A DNA stretch of 64,000 nt from Myxococcales bacterium (GCA_016706545.1 JADJJK010000044.1:1-64000); one strand, 5' to 3'; positions 41,694-59,206 are shown, counted from the first letter of the stretch. Notes: a model not told the origin generated them from the sequence alone. A program made the numbers and translations.

Positions 41694-41760
41694 TCGACCG
41701 ATGGCCTGTCGGTCGATGTTTCCTCGAGATCTATCCTATAGGGATCTCACAGAAAATAGA
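41694..41760 (+). promoter_or_regulatory. Tandem dyads ahead of tRNA-Trp/secE
   Basis: TCGACCGA-TGGCCTG-TCGGTCGA (41694-41716) is a perfect 8-bp inverted repeat. A second symmetry centred on CCTATAGG with GAGATC/GATCTC ends follows at about 41730-41752. A weak promoter-like pair (TTGCAC at 41777, TACACG at 41800) lies downstream. These may control the secE-nusG-ribosomal operon; the functional element is unproven. Confidence 0.35.
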
Positions 41761-41865
41761 AAATCCAGCCAACCACTTGCACTCACTCACCAGGTGGGGT
41801 ACACGACCGCTTCCTTTCGAAGGAGGATTTGCAGCCATCGTAGAAGCCTAATGTATCGAGATTCT

Positions 41866-41938
41866 AGGGGAGTAGCTCAATTGGCAGAGCATCCGTCTCC
41901 AAAGCGGAGGGCTGGGGGTTCAAGTCCCTTCTCCCCTG
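41866..41938 (+). tRNA. tRNA-Trp (anticodon CCA)
   Basis: Acceptor AGGGGAG/CTCCCCT, anticodon loop CTCCAAA (anticodon CCA). All arms pair. CCA tail is not encoded. It leads directly into secE. Confidence 0.95.
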
Positions 41939-41977
41939 CAAATTCAAACCAGAACGCGCACAGCAAGTAGGAACGCC

Positions 41978-42349
41978 GTGGCTCAAGAAAACGCACCCAA
42001 CAAGCCAGTCCACCTCATCTATCTCTGCGGCGGCGTGCTGCTTTTCTTTCTGTCGCAGTGGACTATCGATTGGTTGTGGGGGTTTTTCTTTTCCCCATTG
42101 TCCGAGATGACGACGAGCCTCGTCGCCTTCGCGATCACGCTGGGTGTTGGCATCAAGCTCTATCGCGATGACCGCGTGTATGGCCTTGCCAACGAGGTCG
42201 CGCAGGAGCTGAGCAAGGTCACCTGGCCTTCTTCGAAGGAAGTTCGGGCAGCCACGATGGTGGTCCTGGTGATGTCACTGCTATCGGCGACGATCTTGTG
42301 GTCCTTCGACCTGGCGTGGTCGTTCCTCACGGAGCGCGTGTATGGATAA
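41978..42349 (+). CDS. secE: Preprotein translocase subunit SecE
   Basis: A 123-residue inner-membrane subunit of the SecYEG channel. Three hydrophobic segments are visible (about 12-38, 47-65 and 93-118), the E. coli-like three-helix form. The conserved amphipathic helix before the last segment is EVAQELSKVTWPSSKEV. GTG 41978 is the start. The stop lies within the nusG start region (8-bp overlap), indicating coupling. Confidence 0.93.
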   Translation: MAQENAPNKPVHLIYLCGGVLLFFLSQWTIDWLWGFFFSPLSEMTTSLVAFAITLGVGIKLYRDDRVYGLANEVAQELSKVTWPSSKEVRAATMVVLVMSLLSATILWSFDLAWSFLTERVYG

Positions 42350-42941
42350 TCCCACTGCCGAGCAAGGCTCGTCGGACGTGGTGGAGTCAGCCGTTGACTC
42401 GCCCGCCGCTGCGCCAGCGATGAAGTGGTACATCGTCCACACGTACTCCGGCCACGAGAACAAGGCCAAGCTGACCTTGCTTGAGCGCGTACGGAATCAG
42501 GGCCTGACCGAGTTCTTCGGCGAGATCCTGGTTCCGACCGAGAGCGTCATGGAGATGGTCAAGGGCCAACGCCGTACGACGACCAGGAAGTTCTTTCCTG
42601 GGTACATGTTCGTGCAGATGGCCCTCGACGACCGCACGTTCCATCTGGTGAAGAATACGCCAAAGATCACAGGGTTCCTGGGTGGTACCAAACCCACCGC
42701 GGTTCCCGAGCGCGAGATCACTGGCGTGCAGAGCAATATTACGGAAGGCAAGGCGAAGCCGAAGGCTCGCGTCGTCTTCGAAGCTGGCGATACCGTTCGT
42801 GTTGTGGACGGTCCCTTCGCCAGTCAATCGGCCGTCATCGAGGACGTCAAGGCCGACAAGCAAAAGATCAAGGTCAAGCTTTCCATGTTGGGAAGGGCGA
42901 CGTCGGTTGAGCTTGACTTTTCTCAAGTAGAGAAAGCATAA
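42342..42941 (+). CDS. nusG: Transcription elongation/antitermination factor NusG
   Basis: A 199-residue NusG. An N-terminal 26-residue acidic, Ala/Ser-rich extension precedes the NGN domain ([18 protein letters not shown]). The C-terminal KOW domain ([16 protein letters not shown]) binds Rho or ribosomal protein S10. The ATG at 42342 has GGAG eight bases upstream; ATG 42420, at the NGN start, lacks a site. It modulates pausing and Rho-dependent termination and links transcription to translation. Confidence 0.96.
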   Translation: MDNPTAEQGSSDVVESAVDSPAAAPAMKWYIVHTYSGHENKAKLTLLERVRNQGLTEFFGEILVPTESVMEMVKGQRRTTTRKFFPGYMFVQMALDDRTFHLVKNTPKITGFLGGTKPTAVPEREITGVQSNITEGKAKPKARVVFEAGDTVRVVDGPFASQSAVIEDVKADKQKIKVKLSMLGRATSVELDFSQVEKA

Positions 42942-42980
42942 AGACGCCCCCGCCAGCACTGGCGGAGACAGTAGAGAGTC

Positions 42981-43403
42981 ATGAAGAAGGTAACTGCACT
43001 CATCAAGCTCCAATGTCCTGCTGGCAAGGCCAATCCGGCCCCGCCGGTCGGGCCCGCTCTTGGTCAGCACGGCCTGAACATCATGGCCTTCTGCAAAGAG
43101 TTCAACGCTCGGACCCAGGGCATGGGTGATCTCATCATCCCGGTGTTGATCACTGCCTACGCCGACAAGACCTTCACGTTCATCACCAAGACCCCGCCGG
43201 CCTCCATCCTTCTCAAGAAGGCTGCGAAGATCGACAAGGGTTCGGGCGAGCCGAACAAGAACAAGGTCGGCAAGGTCACCAGCAAGCAGGTTCGCGAGAT
43301 CGCGGAGCAGAAGCTCCCTGATCTCAACACCTCGAATGTCGACGCGGCGTGTCGGTCTGTGGCCGGCACCGCGCGATCGATGGGCCTGGACGTCGTCGAC
43401 TGA
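42981..43403 (+). CDS. rplK: Ribosomal protein L11
   Basis: A 140-residue L11 of the large subunit GTPase-associated centre. The N-terminal proline-rich helix [20 protein letters not shown] and the [14 protein letters not shown] rRNA-binding region are conserved. A small hairpin (CCGCCA/TGGCGG) lies in the short gap after nusG. Its neighbours place it in the standard nusG-rplKAJL-rpoBC order. Confidence 0.98.
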   Translation: MKKVTALIKLQCPAGKANPAPPVGPALGQHGLNIMAFCKEFNARTQGMGDLIIPVLITAYADKTFTFITKTPPASILLKKAAKIDKGSGEPNKNKVGKVTSKQVREIAEQKLPDLNTSNVDAACRSVAGTARSMGLDVVD

Positions 43404-43512
43404 ATCGATGAAGCGATGCTCGCGGTCGCCGGCATCCCGCCGTCGCCGCTGACTCGTGATGACATCCCTGGGAGCCGATAAGGCGCCAAGCCAGGGCCAC
43501 ACGGAGAGTTTC

Positions 43513-44223
43513 ATGGCTGGAAAGAAATACAAGAAGGCGCTCGAGGGCTGGGAGCCGACGCGCCGGTACTCGGTCACCGAGGCCTGTGCCATCCTTCCTC
43601 GCACGCGCATCTCCACCAAGTGGGATGAGACCGTCGACGTGTCGATCCGTCTGGGCGTCAACCCCAAGTACGCCGACCAGATGGTTCGTGGCTCTTGTGT
43701 CATGCCGAACGGAACCGGTAAGACCAAGCGCGTCCTGGTCATCGCCAAGGGCGACAAGGTCCGCGACGCCCTCGAGGCTGGCGCTGACTTCGCCGGTGGT
43801 GACGAGTACATCAAGAAGATCCAGGACGAGAACTGGTTTGACTTCGACACGCTGGTCGCCACTCCGGACATGATGGTGTCTGTTGGTAAGATCGGTCGCG
43901 TCCTGGGCCCCCGCGGCCTGATGCCGAACCCCAAGGTTGGCACCGTGACCGCGGACGTCTCCAAGGCGGTCAAGGAGCTCAAGGCGGGTCGTGTGGAGTT
44001 CCGCGTCGAGAAGGCTGGCATCATCCAGACCCCCATCGGCAAGGCCTCCTTCAAGCCCGAGGCGCTCGCTGGCAACCTCAATGCGTTGCTCGACGTCCTG
44101 ATGAAGCTCAAGCCGGCAACTGCCAAGGGCACGTACATGCGTTCGATCACGCTCTCGACGACGCATGGTCCCGCCGTCAAGATCGATGTCGCTGCGTTCG
44201 CGGCCTCCGCCGCGGGCGAGTAG
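43513..44223 (+). CDS. rplA: Ribosomal protein L1
   Basis: A 236-residue L1 that binds the L1 stalk of 23S rRNA and can repress its own operon mRNA. Typical motifs are [18 protein letters not shown] near residue 125 and VSVGKIG just before. ATG 43513 is preceded by GGAGAG and starts [13 protein letters not shown]; an upstream in-frame start at 43456 would add unrelated residues. Confidence 0.98.
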   Translation: MAGKKYKKALEGWEPTRRYSVTEACAILPRTRISTKWDETVDVSIRLGVNPKYADQMVRGSCVMPNGTGKTKRVLVIAKGDKVRDALEAGADFAGGDEYIKKIQDENWFDFDTLVATPDMMVSVGKIGRVLGPRGLMPNPKVGTVTADVSKAVKELKAGRVEFRVEKAGIIQTPIGKASFKPEALAGNLNALLDVLMKLKPATAKGTYMRSITLSTTHGPAVKIDVAAFAASAAGE

Positions 44224-44368
44224 TAGTTCGTAGCTCACGGGGAACCCAAAGCTAACAGACAAACCTCATACCGCTCCAAGCCGTCGAAGAAGCAGGGCGA
44301 CGCCAACTGGCGTCCGAAGCAGCCTGCGGAGACGAGAAGGATGCTGTTCGGCTCTCCACGGCCGCCCG

Positions 44369-44400
44369 GCCCCTTGTCGTTTCCATCGACAAGGGGCTTT
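44369..44400 (+). promoter_or_regulatory. Leader hairpin ahead of rplJ (attenuator-like)
   Basis: GCCCCTTGTCG-TTTCCAT-CGACAAGGGGC forms an 11-bp stem followed by TTTGAG, within the 204-bp rplA-rplJ gap. In many bacteria L10-L12 binds a leader here to control rplJL. The hairpin also resembles a weak intrinsic terminator. Confidence 0.6.
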
Positions 44401-44427
44401 GAGCGTTTCCGACCAGGAGAGAACACG

Positions 44428-44949
44428 ATGGAGAGAGCCGAAAAAGAGAAAGTGCTCGGCGAGATCAAGGAGGCGTTCCAGGACGTCGTCAGCGTGGTCA
44501 TCGCCGACTACAAGGGCATCCGAGTGCCCGCGGTGACCGCCATGCGCGAGGACTTCCGCAAGGCTGGCTGCCACTACCGGGTCATCAAGAACTCGCTGGT
44601 CAAGATCGCGGTGAAGGGCTCCAGAATGGAGCCGATCACCCAGCTCATGGTGGGGTCGACCGCAGTCATGTGGTCGACTGAGTCGCCGCAGGCGCCAGCC
44701 AAGCTGGCGCTCAAGTGGGCGGCGGCGGAGCCGAAGTTCGTCATCAAAGGCGGCTTCTTCGACGGCCAGATGCTGGACGCCAAGGGCGTTGATAGCCTGT
44801 CCAAGCTGCCCGGCAAGCCGGAGCTCCAGGCCTCGCTGCTAATGACCTTCCTGGCGGCGCCGACGGACTTTGTCCGCACTATCATCGCCGCTCCTCAGAA
44901 TTTCGCGTACCTGCTCGACGCGCGCAAGCGCGGCCTCGAGCAGCAGTAG
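44428..44949 (+). CDS. rplJ: Ribosomal protein L10
   Basis: A 173-residue L10, the base of the L7/L12 stalk. It shows the conserved VVSVVIADYKGIRVPAVTAM start and FRKAGCHYRVIKNSLVKIA, ending with the helix that binds L12 dimers. ATG 44428 follows AGGAGAG. An upstream start at 44341 lies in the leader and is rejected. Confidence 0.97.
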   Translation: MERAEKEKVLGEIKEAFQDVVSVVIADYKGIRVPAVTAMREDFRKAGCHYRVIKNSLVKIAVKGSRMEPITQLMVGSTAVMWSTESPQAPAKLALKWAAAEPKFVIKGGFFDGQMLDAKGVDSLSKLPGKPELQASLLMTFLAAPTDFVRTIIAAPQNFAYLLDARKRGLEQQ

Positions 44950-45004
44950 TCCACGTTTTTTCATTTCACCCAATCGCAATCCGCGACGCACGTAGAGGAA
45001 CACC

Positions 45005-45388
45005 ATGTCGAACATCAGCCAAGACGACGTTATCGAGTATCTCTCCAAGCTTTCGGTTATTGACCTGGTCGGCCTGACCAAGGCTCTTGAGGACAAGTGG
45101 GGCGTCAAGGCCGCCCCGGTGGCCGTTGCTGGCCCGGCCGCGGCCGCTGGCCCGGCCCCGGCTGCCGTCGAGGAGAAGACCGAGTTCACGGTCGTCCTCA
45201 AGGGCGGTGGCGCCAGCAAGATCAATGTCATCAAGGTGGTCCGCGAGGTCACTGGCCTGGGTCTCAAGGACGCCAAGGACATGGTCGATGGCGCCCCCAA
45301 GGAAGTGAAGGCGGGCGTGCCCAAGGACGAGGCCGAGGACATCGCGAAGAAGCTGAAGGACGCGGGCGCCGAGGTCGAGATCAAGTAA
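45005..45388 (+). CDS. rplL: Ribosomal protein L7/L12
   Basis: A 127-residue stalk protein. The N-terminal dimerisation helices ([20 protein letters not shown]) are joined by an Ala/Pro hinge ([15 protein letters not shown] type) to the factor-binding globular domain ([37 protein letters not shown]). It pairs with rplJ upstream and precedes the hairpin ahead of rpoB. Confidence 0.98.
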   Translation: MSNISQDDVIEYLSKLSVIDLVGLTKALEDKWGVKAAPVAVAGPAAAAGPAPAAVEEKTEFTVVLKGGGASKINVIKVVREVTGLGLKDAKDMVDGAPKEVKAGVPKDEAEDIAKKLKDAGAEVEIK

Positions 45389-45393
45389 TAGTA

Positions 45394-45415
45394 AGGCGCG
45401 CCACATTGCGCGCCT
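45394..45415 (+). terminator. Hairpin between rplL and rpoB
   Basis: AGGCGCGC-CACATT-GCGCGCCT is a perfect 8-bp stem five bases past the rplL stop. No T run follows, so it suits partial attenuation or RNA processing rather than full termination. Confidence 0.5.
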
Positions 45416-45471
45416 GGCTGTGTGTGCCGATCTCCCAAAGGTTGGCATGATCGCTTGCGTGTCACTTTTCT

Positions 45472-45499
45472 CTCGACAGCAAGCCGAACGTGCTATACG
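45472..45499 (+). promoter_or_regulatory. Candidate internal promoter for rpoBC
   Basis: TCGACA (45473) and the extended -10 TGC-TATACG (45494-45499) with a short 15-bp spacer. It could give rpoBC an independent start. Weak evidence. Confidence 0.35.
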
Positions 45500-45714
45500 C
45501 AGCGCGGTTTGAGTAATCCTACCCAGCCGTGCTCGACGGCGATCAACGACGACCGTCACAAGCACGGGATCACCTGCGGCTGCTTCCCCTCCCGGACTTT
45601 CCGGTGCGGGGACAGCCGGCTCCGCGTTTTCGGGACCTAAGTCTCGCCTCTCCTTCGCAGGTCACTTTTCGACCAAGCAGCCCGCCAGGGCTAGAACAGG
45701 GCAACGAACTTCTT

Positions 45715-49920
<4,206 letters not shown>

Positions 49921-50009
49921 GGGGCAGCGTGATCGGCACTTCCGTTGACTCAATCTCTGTCTCTGCTCCATCCGCTTCAGCAAACCCGACGACTTCGGGA
50001 GGAACCAAT

Positions 50010-54280
<4,271 letters not shown>

Positions 54281-54368
54281 CAACACCAGCCCGCCACCCG
54301 GCGGCCTGCGATGCTGCGCTCGAGCGTAGCGAGACGTAGAGCGACCAGAAGCGATCGGAAAGCGATCG

Positions 54369-54402
54369 AAAAGGAGGAGCCCGCTGGCTCCTCCTTTTTT
54401 TT
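54369..54402 (+). terminator. Strong terminator after rpoC
   Basis: AAAAGGAGGAGCC-CGCT-GGCTCCTCCTTTT with eight consecutive Ts in the tail (54395-54402). The stem is also followed by Ts on the minus strand, so it may serve the convergent hydrolase gene. Confidence 0.95.
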
Positions 54403-54425
54403 GCCGCTGCGCAGCGCAGGCGCGC

Positions 54426-55259
54426 TCAGGGCGCGACGGTCGCCAGAAAGCGGGTCAGCTCCTCGAACACGACCGCGCGCTTGGTCTCGTTGAAGACCTC
54501 ATGGCAGTAGCCCTCGAAGACGCGCACGGTGGCCTTGGGCATCCTGGCGGCGACCTTGCGTGACTGCGCTGGCGATGCGATGACGTCTGCGCCGCCGATG
54601 AGCCACAGCGCCGGGACCGCGATCCGGCTGGCGCCGTCCTCGACCTCCCGGTGCGCGGTGACCGCCTCGGTGAACCAGCGCGCGGTGGCGATGTCGAAGC
54701 AGAGCTTGTCCTTGGCGCGCTCCGCTTGCTTGCCGGGGTCCGAGGTCAGGTCCTCCAGCTTCAGGCCGTTGGGCAGGCTGAGCTGCGGCCTGAGGCGGCT
54801 CGCCACCTTGCCGAGGGCCGCCTTGACGGGTGAGATCGGGGCGCCAAAGCCCAGAAACGGAGACGACAGGACGAGGGCCGCCATCTCCGGAGGCGCCGGC
54901 TCCAGGGCGGCGCGCAGGGTGATGAGGCTCCCGTGGGAGTGTCCCAAGGCGACCAGCGGGCCGGGGCCGAGCTCGCGCGCCGCGCGGTGGGCGGCCCGGA
55001 AGTCGCCCAGGTACTGCGAGAATCGATCGCAGTAGCCTCGCGGCCCGGGGCTCTGCCCGTGGCCGCGGACATCCCAGGTGAGGACCGACCAGCCGGCGTT
55101 CACCAGCACGTCGGCGACCTCGCGATACCGGCCACAGTGCTCGGCATAGCCGTGGGTTACCAGCACCACGCCCTTGGCGTTGTCACGGACAAACAGCTCG
55201 GCGTGCAGGCGCTGTCCGCCCTCTCCGGTGAGGGTGGCAAATCGCGTGGGTTCGCGCAT
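54426..55259 (-). CDS. Alpha/beta hydrolase, monoacylglycerol-lipase-like
   Basis: A 277-residue serine hydrolase of the lysophospholipase/monoacylglycerol lipase group. The nucleophile elbow GHSHG lies near residue 107, the oxyanion segment is THGYAEHCGRY near 36, the acid is in GGADVI near 226, and the His is in YCHEVFNE near 257. ATG 55259 matches the family; the longer frame is noncoding. The substrate could be lipid esters. It converges with rpoC. Cytoplasmic, no signal. Confidence 0.9.
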   Translation of the reverse strand: MREPTRFATLTGEGGQRLHAELFVRDNAKGVVLVTHGYAEHCGRYREVADVLVNAGWSVLTWDVRGHGQSPGPRGYCDRFSQYLGDFRAAHRAARELGPGPLVALGHSHGSLITLRAALEPAPPEMAALVLSSPFLGFGAPISPVKAALGKVASRLRPQLSLPNGLKLEDLTSDPGKQAERAKDKLCFDIATARWFTEAVTAHREVEDGASRIAVPALWLIGGADVIASPAQSRKVAARMPKATVRVFEGYCHEVFNETKRAVVFEELTRFLATVAP

Positions 55260-55590
55260 GGCTGGGGATGATGCGTTCCCTCCACAGCCCGCGCAATGCC
55301 TGTCGCGGCGCAAGCGACAGCAGCGGCGCACAAGGAGCGAGGTGTCAACACCACGCTCCTTGCCTCATGGTTGGGCAAAGCCCTCCGGACCGCCAGCGCC
55401 ATCGGGCTACCACCGCGTGTCAGGTAGCAAGGTGAACAAAGTGCGGGTGTCAGCCGAATCTGTCGTGCATAATACCAAGCAAGAGATGGCCGTGGGAGCG
55501 CGTAGCCGGATCACCTGGCGCGGGACTCCGTCGGCGAGCCATCGACGACAACAGCAGCTCACATAGTCCCAGACGGAAAGGAAGGGCGGA
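55260..55590. other. Intergenic region ahead of panB
   Basis: A 331-bp gap between the divergent hydrolase and panB. No gene is convincing. A possible -10-type element TGCATAAT lies at about 55466-55473; the -35 is unclear. Confidence 0.35.
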
Positions 55591-56448
55591 ATGAAGACCC
55601 CTCGGGTTACCATCCACACCCTCCAGCAGATGAAAGCGCGCGGTGAGAAGATCTCCGTGCTCACGGCCTACGACGCGACGTTCGCGCGGCTCTTCGATGA
55701 AGCCGGCGTCGACGTCCTCCTGGTTGGCGACTCGCTTGGCATGGTGGTGCAAGGCCACGACACCACGCTGCCAGTGACGCTCGAGGAGATGTCCTATCAC
55801 TGTCGCGCGGTGGCGCGCGGCGCGCGGCGCGCGCACATCGTCGGCGACTTGCCCTTCATGACCTATCAGGCCTCCATTGAGCAGGGGCTCAACAGCGCCG
55901 GGCTCTTGATGAAAGACGGTGGCTGCCACTCCGTGAAGCTGGAAGGGGGCGCGGTGCACGCGGAGCTGGTGCGCCGCCTGGTGGCTGCCGGAATCCCGGT
56001 GATGGGCCACATCGGCCTGACGCCGCAGTCATTCCATCAGCTCGGCGGCTTCAAGGTGCAGGGGCGGGGTCGCGAAGGTCGGGAGCGGTTGCTCGCGGAT
56101 GCGCGTGCGCTCGAAGAGGCTGGCGCGTACGCGATCGTGCTGGAGGCGATCCCTGCCGACATCGCCGCCGAGATCACGGGCGCGGTCTCGGTGCCGACGA
56201 TCGGCATCGGCGCGGGGGCTGGCTGCGATGGCCAGGTGCTGGTCTGCTACGACATGCTCGGCATGGACGAGAGCTTCAAGCCGCGCTTCGTACGTCGGTT
56301 CGCGAGCCTTGGCCGGGCGGTGAGTGAGGCGACGGCGGCGTACGTGCAAGAGCTCAGAGAGGGCACGTTCCCGGCCGCGACCGAGTCGTTCGCGGGGGAC
56401 AAGGCCCCCGTCGCCGAGGTCAAGCTCTACAGCAGCGGCGGCGGGTAA
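55591..56448 (+). CDS. panB: Ketopantoate hydroxymethyltransferase
   Basis: A 285-residue PanB that transfers a hydroxymethyl group from 5,10-methylene-tetrahydrofolate to alpha-ketoisovalerate, the first step of pantothenate (CoA) synthesis. VLLVGDSLGMVVQGHDTTLP near residue 43 holds the metal-binding Asp, and LEAIPADIAAEIT near 185 holds the catalytic Glu. It is complete. It depends on folate one-carbon units such as those made by FolD. panC is not adjacent. Confidence 0.97.
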   Translation: MKTPRVTIHTLQQMKARGEKISVLTAYDATFARLFDEAGVDVLLVGDSLGMVVQGHDTTLPVTLEEMSYHCRAVARGARRAHIVGDLPFMTYQASIEQGLNSAGLLMKDGGCHSVKLEGGAVHAELVRRLVAAGIPVMGHIGLTPQSFHQLGGFKVQGRGREGRERLLADARALEEAGAYAIVLEAIPADIAAEITGAVSVPTIGIGAGAGCDGQVLVCYDMLGMDESFKPRFVRRFASLGRAVSEATAAYVQELREGTFPAATESFAGDKAPVAEVKLYSSGGG

Positions 56449-56602
56449 GCCACCTCTGGCCAAAGGTCGCGGCCGGCGCCGCGCGACCTTGAGCTTGCTC
56501 GCACGTCGTCGGCCGGCGGCTTGCTGCACAGCAGTGCTGCAGGAATAGCCGCGGTCGCTCGCGGGTTGAGATCGTGGAGCCGAAGCGACCGCCGAAAATG
56601 CA

Positions 56603-56628
56603 AACGCCTGGGCTGCGACCCAGGCGTT
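56603..56628. terminator. Perfect hairpin between panB and the remnant
   Basis: AACGCCTGGG-CTGCGA-CCCAGGCGTT, 10 bp. Read on the minus strand it follows the remnant ORF's stop by 18 bases and is trailed by TGCATTTTCGG, suggesting termination for that strand. It may also end panB transcription. Confidence 0.6.
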
Positions 56629-56646
56629 GATGCAAAACCAGTTCAA

Positions 56647-56863
56647 CTAAGCTAACGGCCCAATAAGATTAGGTAGGTAGGGCCCGGTGTTGCCACCGAT
56701 GCAGAACCTATAAGCAACCGGTGGGCCAACCTGGCACCGCTGGCTGTATGTATTTGAAATTATGTGTCCTGTGTTTGTGCCACTGCGACACTTGGCGAAC
56801 GAGGCGAGCGGAAACAGGACATCTTTGTCAGGTAAGTCCGTGGCTATGAAAACTTTGCGTAGC
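56647..56863 (-). pseudogene. Lower-GC gene remnant (C-terminal fragment)
   Basis: A minus-strand frame of about 70 codons, visibly richer in A/T than its neighbours. It encodes a protein-like, Cys-containing end (CRSGTNTGHIISNTYSQRC, FCIGGNTGPYLPNLIG). No ATG, GTG or TTG start lies in the unique part; the frame continues into the haloalkane-dehalogenase gene in another phase. A terminator-like hairpin follows 18 bp past its stop. It looks like the 3' end of a lost gene, possibly of foreign origin, in the 3' region of the dehalogenase. Function unknown; chance cannot be excluded. Confidence 0.3.
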
Positions 56864-57751
56864 TCAGGTCCGCGCGACGAAGTCGGCGATGATCGACGCA
56901 AGCTCAGGACCGGCGTCTTCCTGAATGAAGTGCCCTCCTCGCACGGTCGTGTGGGGCTGACCGGCGGCGCCGGCGATCGCGGCTTGAAGCGCGCGGTCCG
57001 CGCCTCGGGTGATCGGGTCTGCATCGCCGAACGCGGTGAGAAACGGGCGGGAGAAGGTCTGCAGTGCTCGCCAGGCTAGTTGATTGGCCGCGGCGGCGGG
57101 ATCGGCGGGCGACGAGGGCACCAGCATGGGAAACTGACGAGCGCCTGCCTGATACGACGGATCGGGGAACGGGGCATCATAGGCCGCGATGACCTCGGCG
57201 GTCAGCGCGCTGGCGCACCCGCGAGACACGATGCCGCCGACGGGCAGCACGGGCGCGCTTTGCGAGAACTGTTGCCAGGCGAAGAAGGCGGGTGGCAAGG
57301 GCAGCTCTCCGGTGGGCAAGAAGGTGTTGCTCGCGACGATCCTGGCGAAGCGCGCGGGCTCCTCGCCGGCGATCCGCAGGCCGATGAGCCCGCCCCAGTC
57401 CTGGCAAAACAGCGTCACCGGAGGCAACGCCAGCGCGTCCAGGAAGCCCTTCATCCAGTCGACGTGGCGCTGGTACGTGTAGTCCGAGGCCGCCGCCGGC
57501 TTGTCCGAGCGACCAAAGCCCACCAGGTCAGGGACCACCACTCGCAGCCCAGCTCCGAGGAGGCCGGGCATCATCTTGCGATAGAGATACCCCCAGGACG
57601 GCTCGCCATGCAGGCACAGCACCACCGCGCCGTCCCGCGGTCCTTCGTCGACATAGGCGAGGCGTAGCTCGCCAAGCTGGACGTAGCGGGGCTCGTAGGC
57701 CCAGCCGGGGAGGTGCTCGAACCGGGCATCAGGGGTGCGCAAGATCTCCAT
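56864..57751 (-). CDS. Haloalkane-dehalogenase-like alpha/beta hydrolase
   Basis: A 295-residue member of the haloalkane dehalogenase family. The Asp nucleophile sits in FCQDWGGL near residue 122, whose Trp is a halide contact. HGEPSWGYLYR near 50 gives the second contact region, and FGDADP near 247 and GGHFIQEDAG near 273 complete the triad. These match DhlA/DhmA-type enzymes, which hydrolyse carbon-halogen bonds, but substrate choice cannot be read from sequence. Its neighbour in 3' is a lower-GC remnant. No regulator is adjacent. Confidence 0.9.
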   Translation of the reverse strand: MEILRTPDARFEHLPGWAYEPRYVQLGELRLAYVDEGPRDGAVVLCLHGEPSWGYLYRKMMPGLLGAGLRVVVPDLVGFGRSDKPAAASDYTYQRHVDWMKGFLDALALPPVTLFCQDWGGLIGLRIAGEEPARFARIVASNTFLPTGELPLPPAFFAWQQFSQSAPVLPVGGIVSRGCASALTAEVIAAYDAPFPDPSYQAGARQFPMLVPSSPADPAAAANQLAWRALQTFSRPFLTAFGDADPITRGADRALQAAIAGAAGQPHTTVRGGHFIQEDAGPELASIIADFVART

Positions 57752-57866
57752 GCTGGCGGCTTATCATGGACTTGTGCCTCATGGGCGATCCGGAGATCTC
57801 CTGACCCGCCGCGTGAGTCGGATCTGATGGCGCTCGCGCACCCCGATTCGGTAGGCTACGTGCGCG

Positions 57867-58127
57867 ATGGACGAGCCCCAGTACGCGGACGAGACCATGC
57901 CAGTTCGAAAGCAACGGCATGCGCCGCGTGGAGACGAGGCGACGACGAGAGTGCGGACGCTGCGCTTCGAGCGCGATCGCGCCATGCCCGATGAATCGAC
58001 CGACAAGGTGAAGCGCGTGCGGCGGGCCGGCGACCGGCAAGGAGATCTGGGCAGGACCTTGATCGCGCTGCTGGGGATCCTGCTGGTCGCTGCCGCGTGC
58101 GCGCTGGCGTGGGCCCTGACGCGCTGA
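57867..58127 (+). CDS. Small single-pass membrane protein
   Basis: An 86-residue protein with a charged, soluble N-terminal part (about 1-60, Arg-rich) and one C-terminal hydrophobic segment (about 63-84: TLIALLGILLVAAACALAW). It could be a tail-anchored protein. It is not recognised as a known family. It lies between the dehalogenase-like gene (divergent) and threonine aldolase (convergent, 2 bp between stops). Confidence 0.5.
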   Translation: MDEPQYADETMPVRKQRHAPRGDEATTRVRTLRFERDRAMPDESTDKVKRVRRAGDRQGDLGRTLIALLGILLVAAACALAWALTR

Positions 58128-58129
58128 GG

Positions 58130-59206
58130 TCAGCCGTGCCTGCGATGGAAGAAGGCTCGCGCCGCGGCGAGGAGCTCGTCGCGGTGGGCATCGCTCGAGG
58201 CAAACGACGTCACCAGGCGCAGCAGGAGCTCGTGCTCGCCAAGCTCCACGCCAGGTGGCAGCGCGCCCCGGTACCAGTCGTAGAACGTGGCGCCCGCGGC
58301 GCGCAGCGCGGCAGCGAGGGCGGTGGGCGCGATGACAAACACCTCGTTGGCCTCGCAGGGCCAGGCCAGCCGGACGCCAGGGAGCGTCGTGAGCTCCCGC
58401 GCCAGCAACGCCGCTTGCGAGTTGGCGTGGCGTGCCAGGTCGAGCCAGTGCCCCTCTTGTAGCCAGCCAACGAGCTGCGCTCCTAGCAAGCGGCCCTTGG
58501 ACAGCAGGTGGCCGGCGCGCTTGCGACGAAAGGGCAGCTCGTGGGCGAGTCCTTTCGTGAAGAACACGATGGCCTCGGCGGCCAGGCAGCCGTTCTTGGT
58601 GGCGCCCAGGGACATCACGTCCACCCCGGCCCTCCACGACAGGTCCGCCGCGCTGGCCCCGGATGCCGCGACGGCGTTGGCGAAGCGCGCGCCGTCGACG
58701 TGGACCTTGAGGCCGTGCCGGTGGGCCAGGTCCGCGAGGCCGGTCAGCTCCTGCGGCGAGTACACGAGGCCCAGCTCGCTGACCTCAGAGAGCGACAGGG
58801 CGCCGGGCAGGACGTTGTGCGTTGCGTCGCTGCCAGCTCGCGCCAGATGCGAGGCCAGGAGCTCCGGCGTGAGCTTGCCAGCGCCACCCGAGATCCCAAC
58901 GGGACGCGCGCCGCCGCTCTGCAGCTCGACGCCGGTGGACTCATCTACCAGGATGTGGGCCTGGTCATGGCACAGGATGGCTTGCCAAGGCCGGACCAAA
59001 CACGCCAGCGCCAGCGTGTTGGCGGCGGTGCCGGTGGGCACGAGGAAGACCTCCACCTCGCGCTCGAAGACCTCGGCCAGCGCGGCCTCGGCGCGGGCGG
59101 TCCATTCGTCGTCCCCGTACCCGTGGGTGTGGCCCAGGTTGGCGGCCACCAGCATGTCGAGCACGCGCGCGGACGCGCCAGGTTGATTGTCGCTGCCAAA
59201 GTGCAT
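58130..59206 (-). CDS. ltaE: Low-specificity L-threonine aldolase
   Basis: A 358-residue PLP enzyme cleaving L-threonine/allo-threonine to glycine and acetaldehyde. It begins MHFGSDNQPGAS, has LANTLAL near 60, the substrate/PLP region VHVDGARFANA near 170 and the Schiff-base Lys in SLGATKNGC near 205. It is the last gene of a run dctQ-dctM-prenyltransferase-ltaE, 48 bp after the prenyltransferase stop. Its glycine product could feed other pathways. Confidence 0.92.
   Translation of the reverse strand: MHFGSDNQPGASARVLDMLVAANLGHTHGYGDDEWTARAEAALAEVFEREVEVFLVPTGTAANTLALACLVRPWQAILCHDQAHILVDESTGVELQSGGARPVGISGGAGKLTPELLASHLARAGSDATHNVLPGALSLSEVSELGLVYSPQELTGLADLAHRHGLKVHVDGARFANAVAASGASAADLSWRAGVDVMSLGATKNGCLAAEAIVFFTKGLAHELPFRRKRAGHLLSKGRLLGAQLVGWLQEGHWLDLARHANSQAALLARELTTLPGVRLAWPCEANEVFVIAPTALAAALRAAGATFYDWYRGALPPGVELGEHELLLRLVTSFASSDAHRDELLAAARAFFHRRHG

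Larger units (their letters stand above)
45389..45714 (+). other. rplL-rpoB intergenic region
   Basis: About 325 bases. It contains an 8-bp hairpin right after rplL (45394-45415) and a possible internal promoter (45473-45499). In E. coli the same gap carries an attenuator and RNase III site that lower rpoBC expression relative to the ribosomal genes. No convincing gene here. Confidence 0.6.

Noticed and set aside
41650..41970. 106-residue ORF through tRNA-Trp
   Set aside because: Contains GVAQLAEH, the usual false translation of a tRNA; no start signal.
45529..45714. Upstream extension of rpoB
   Set aside because: Lies in the intergenic region, contains the hairpin/promoter area and lacks family similarity; ATG 45715 fits the RpoB N-terminus.
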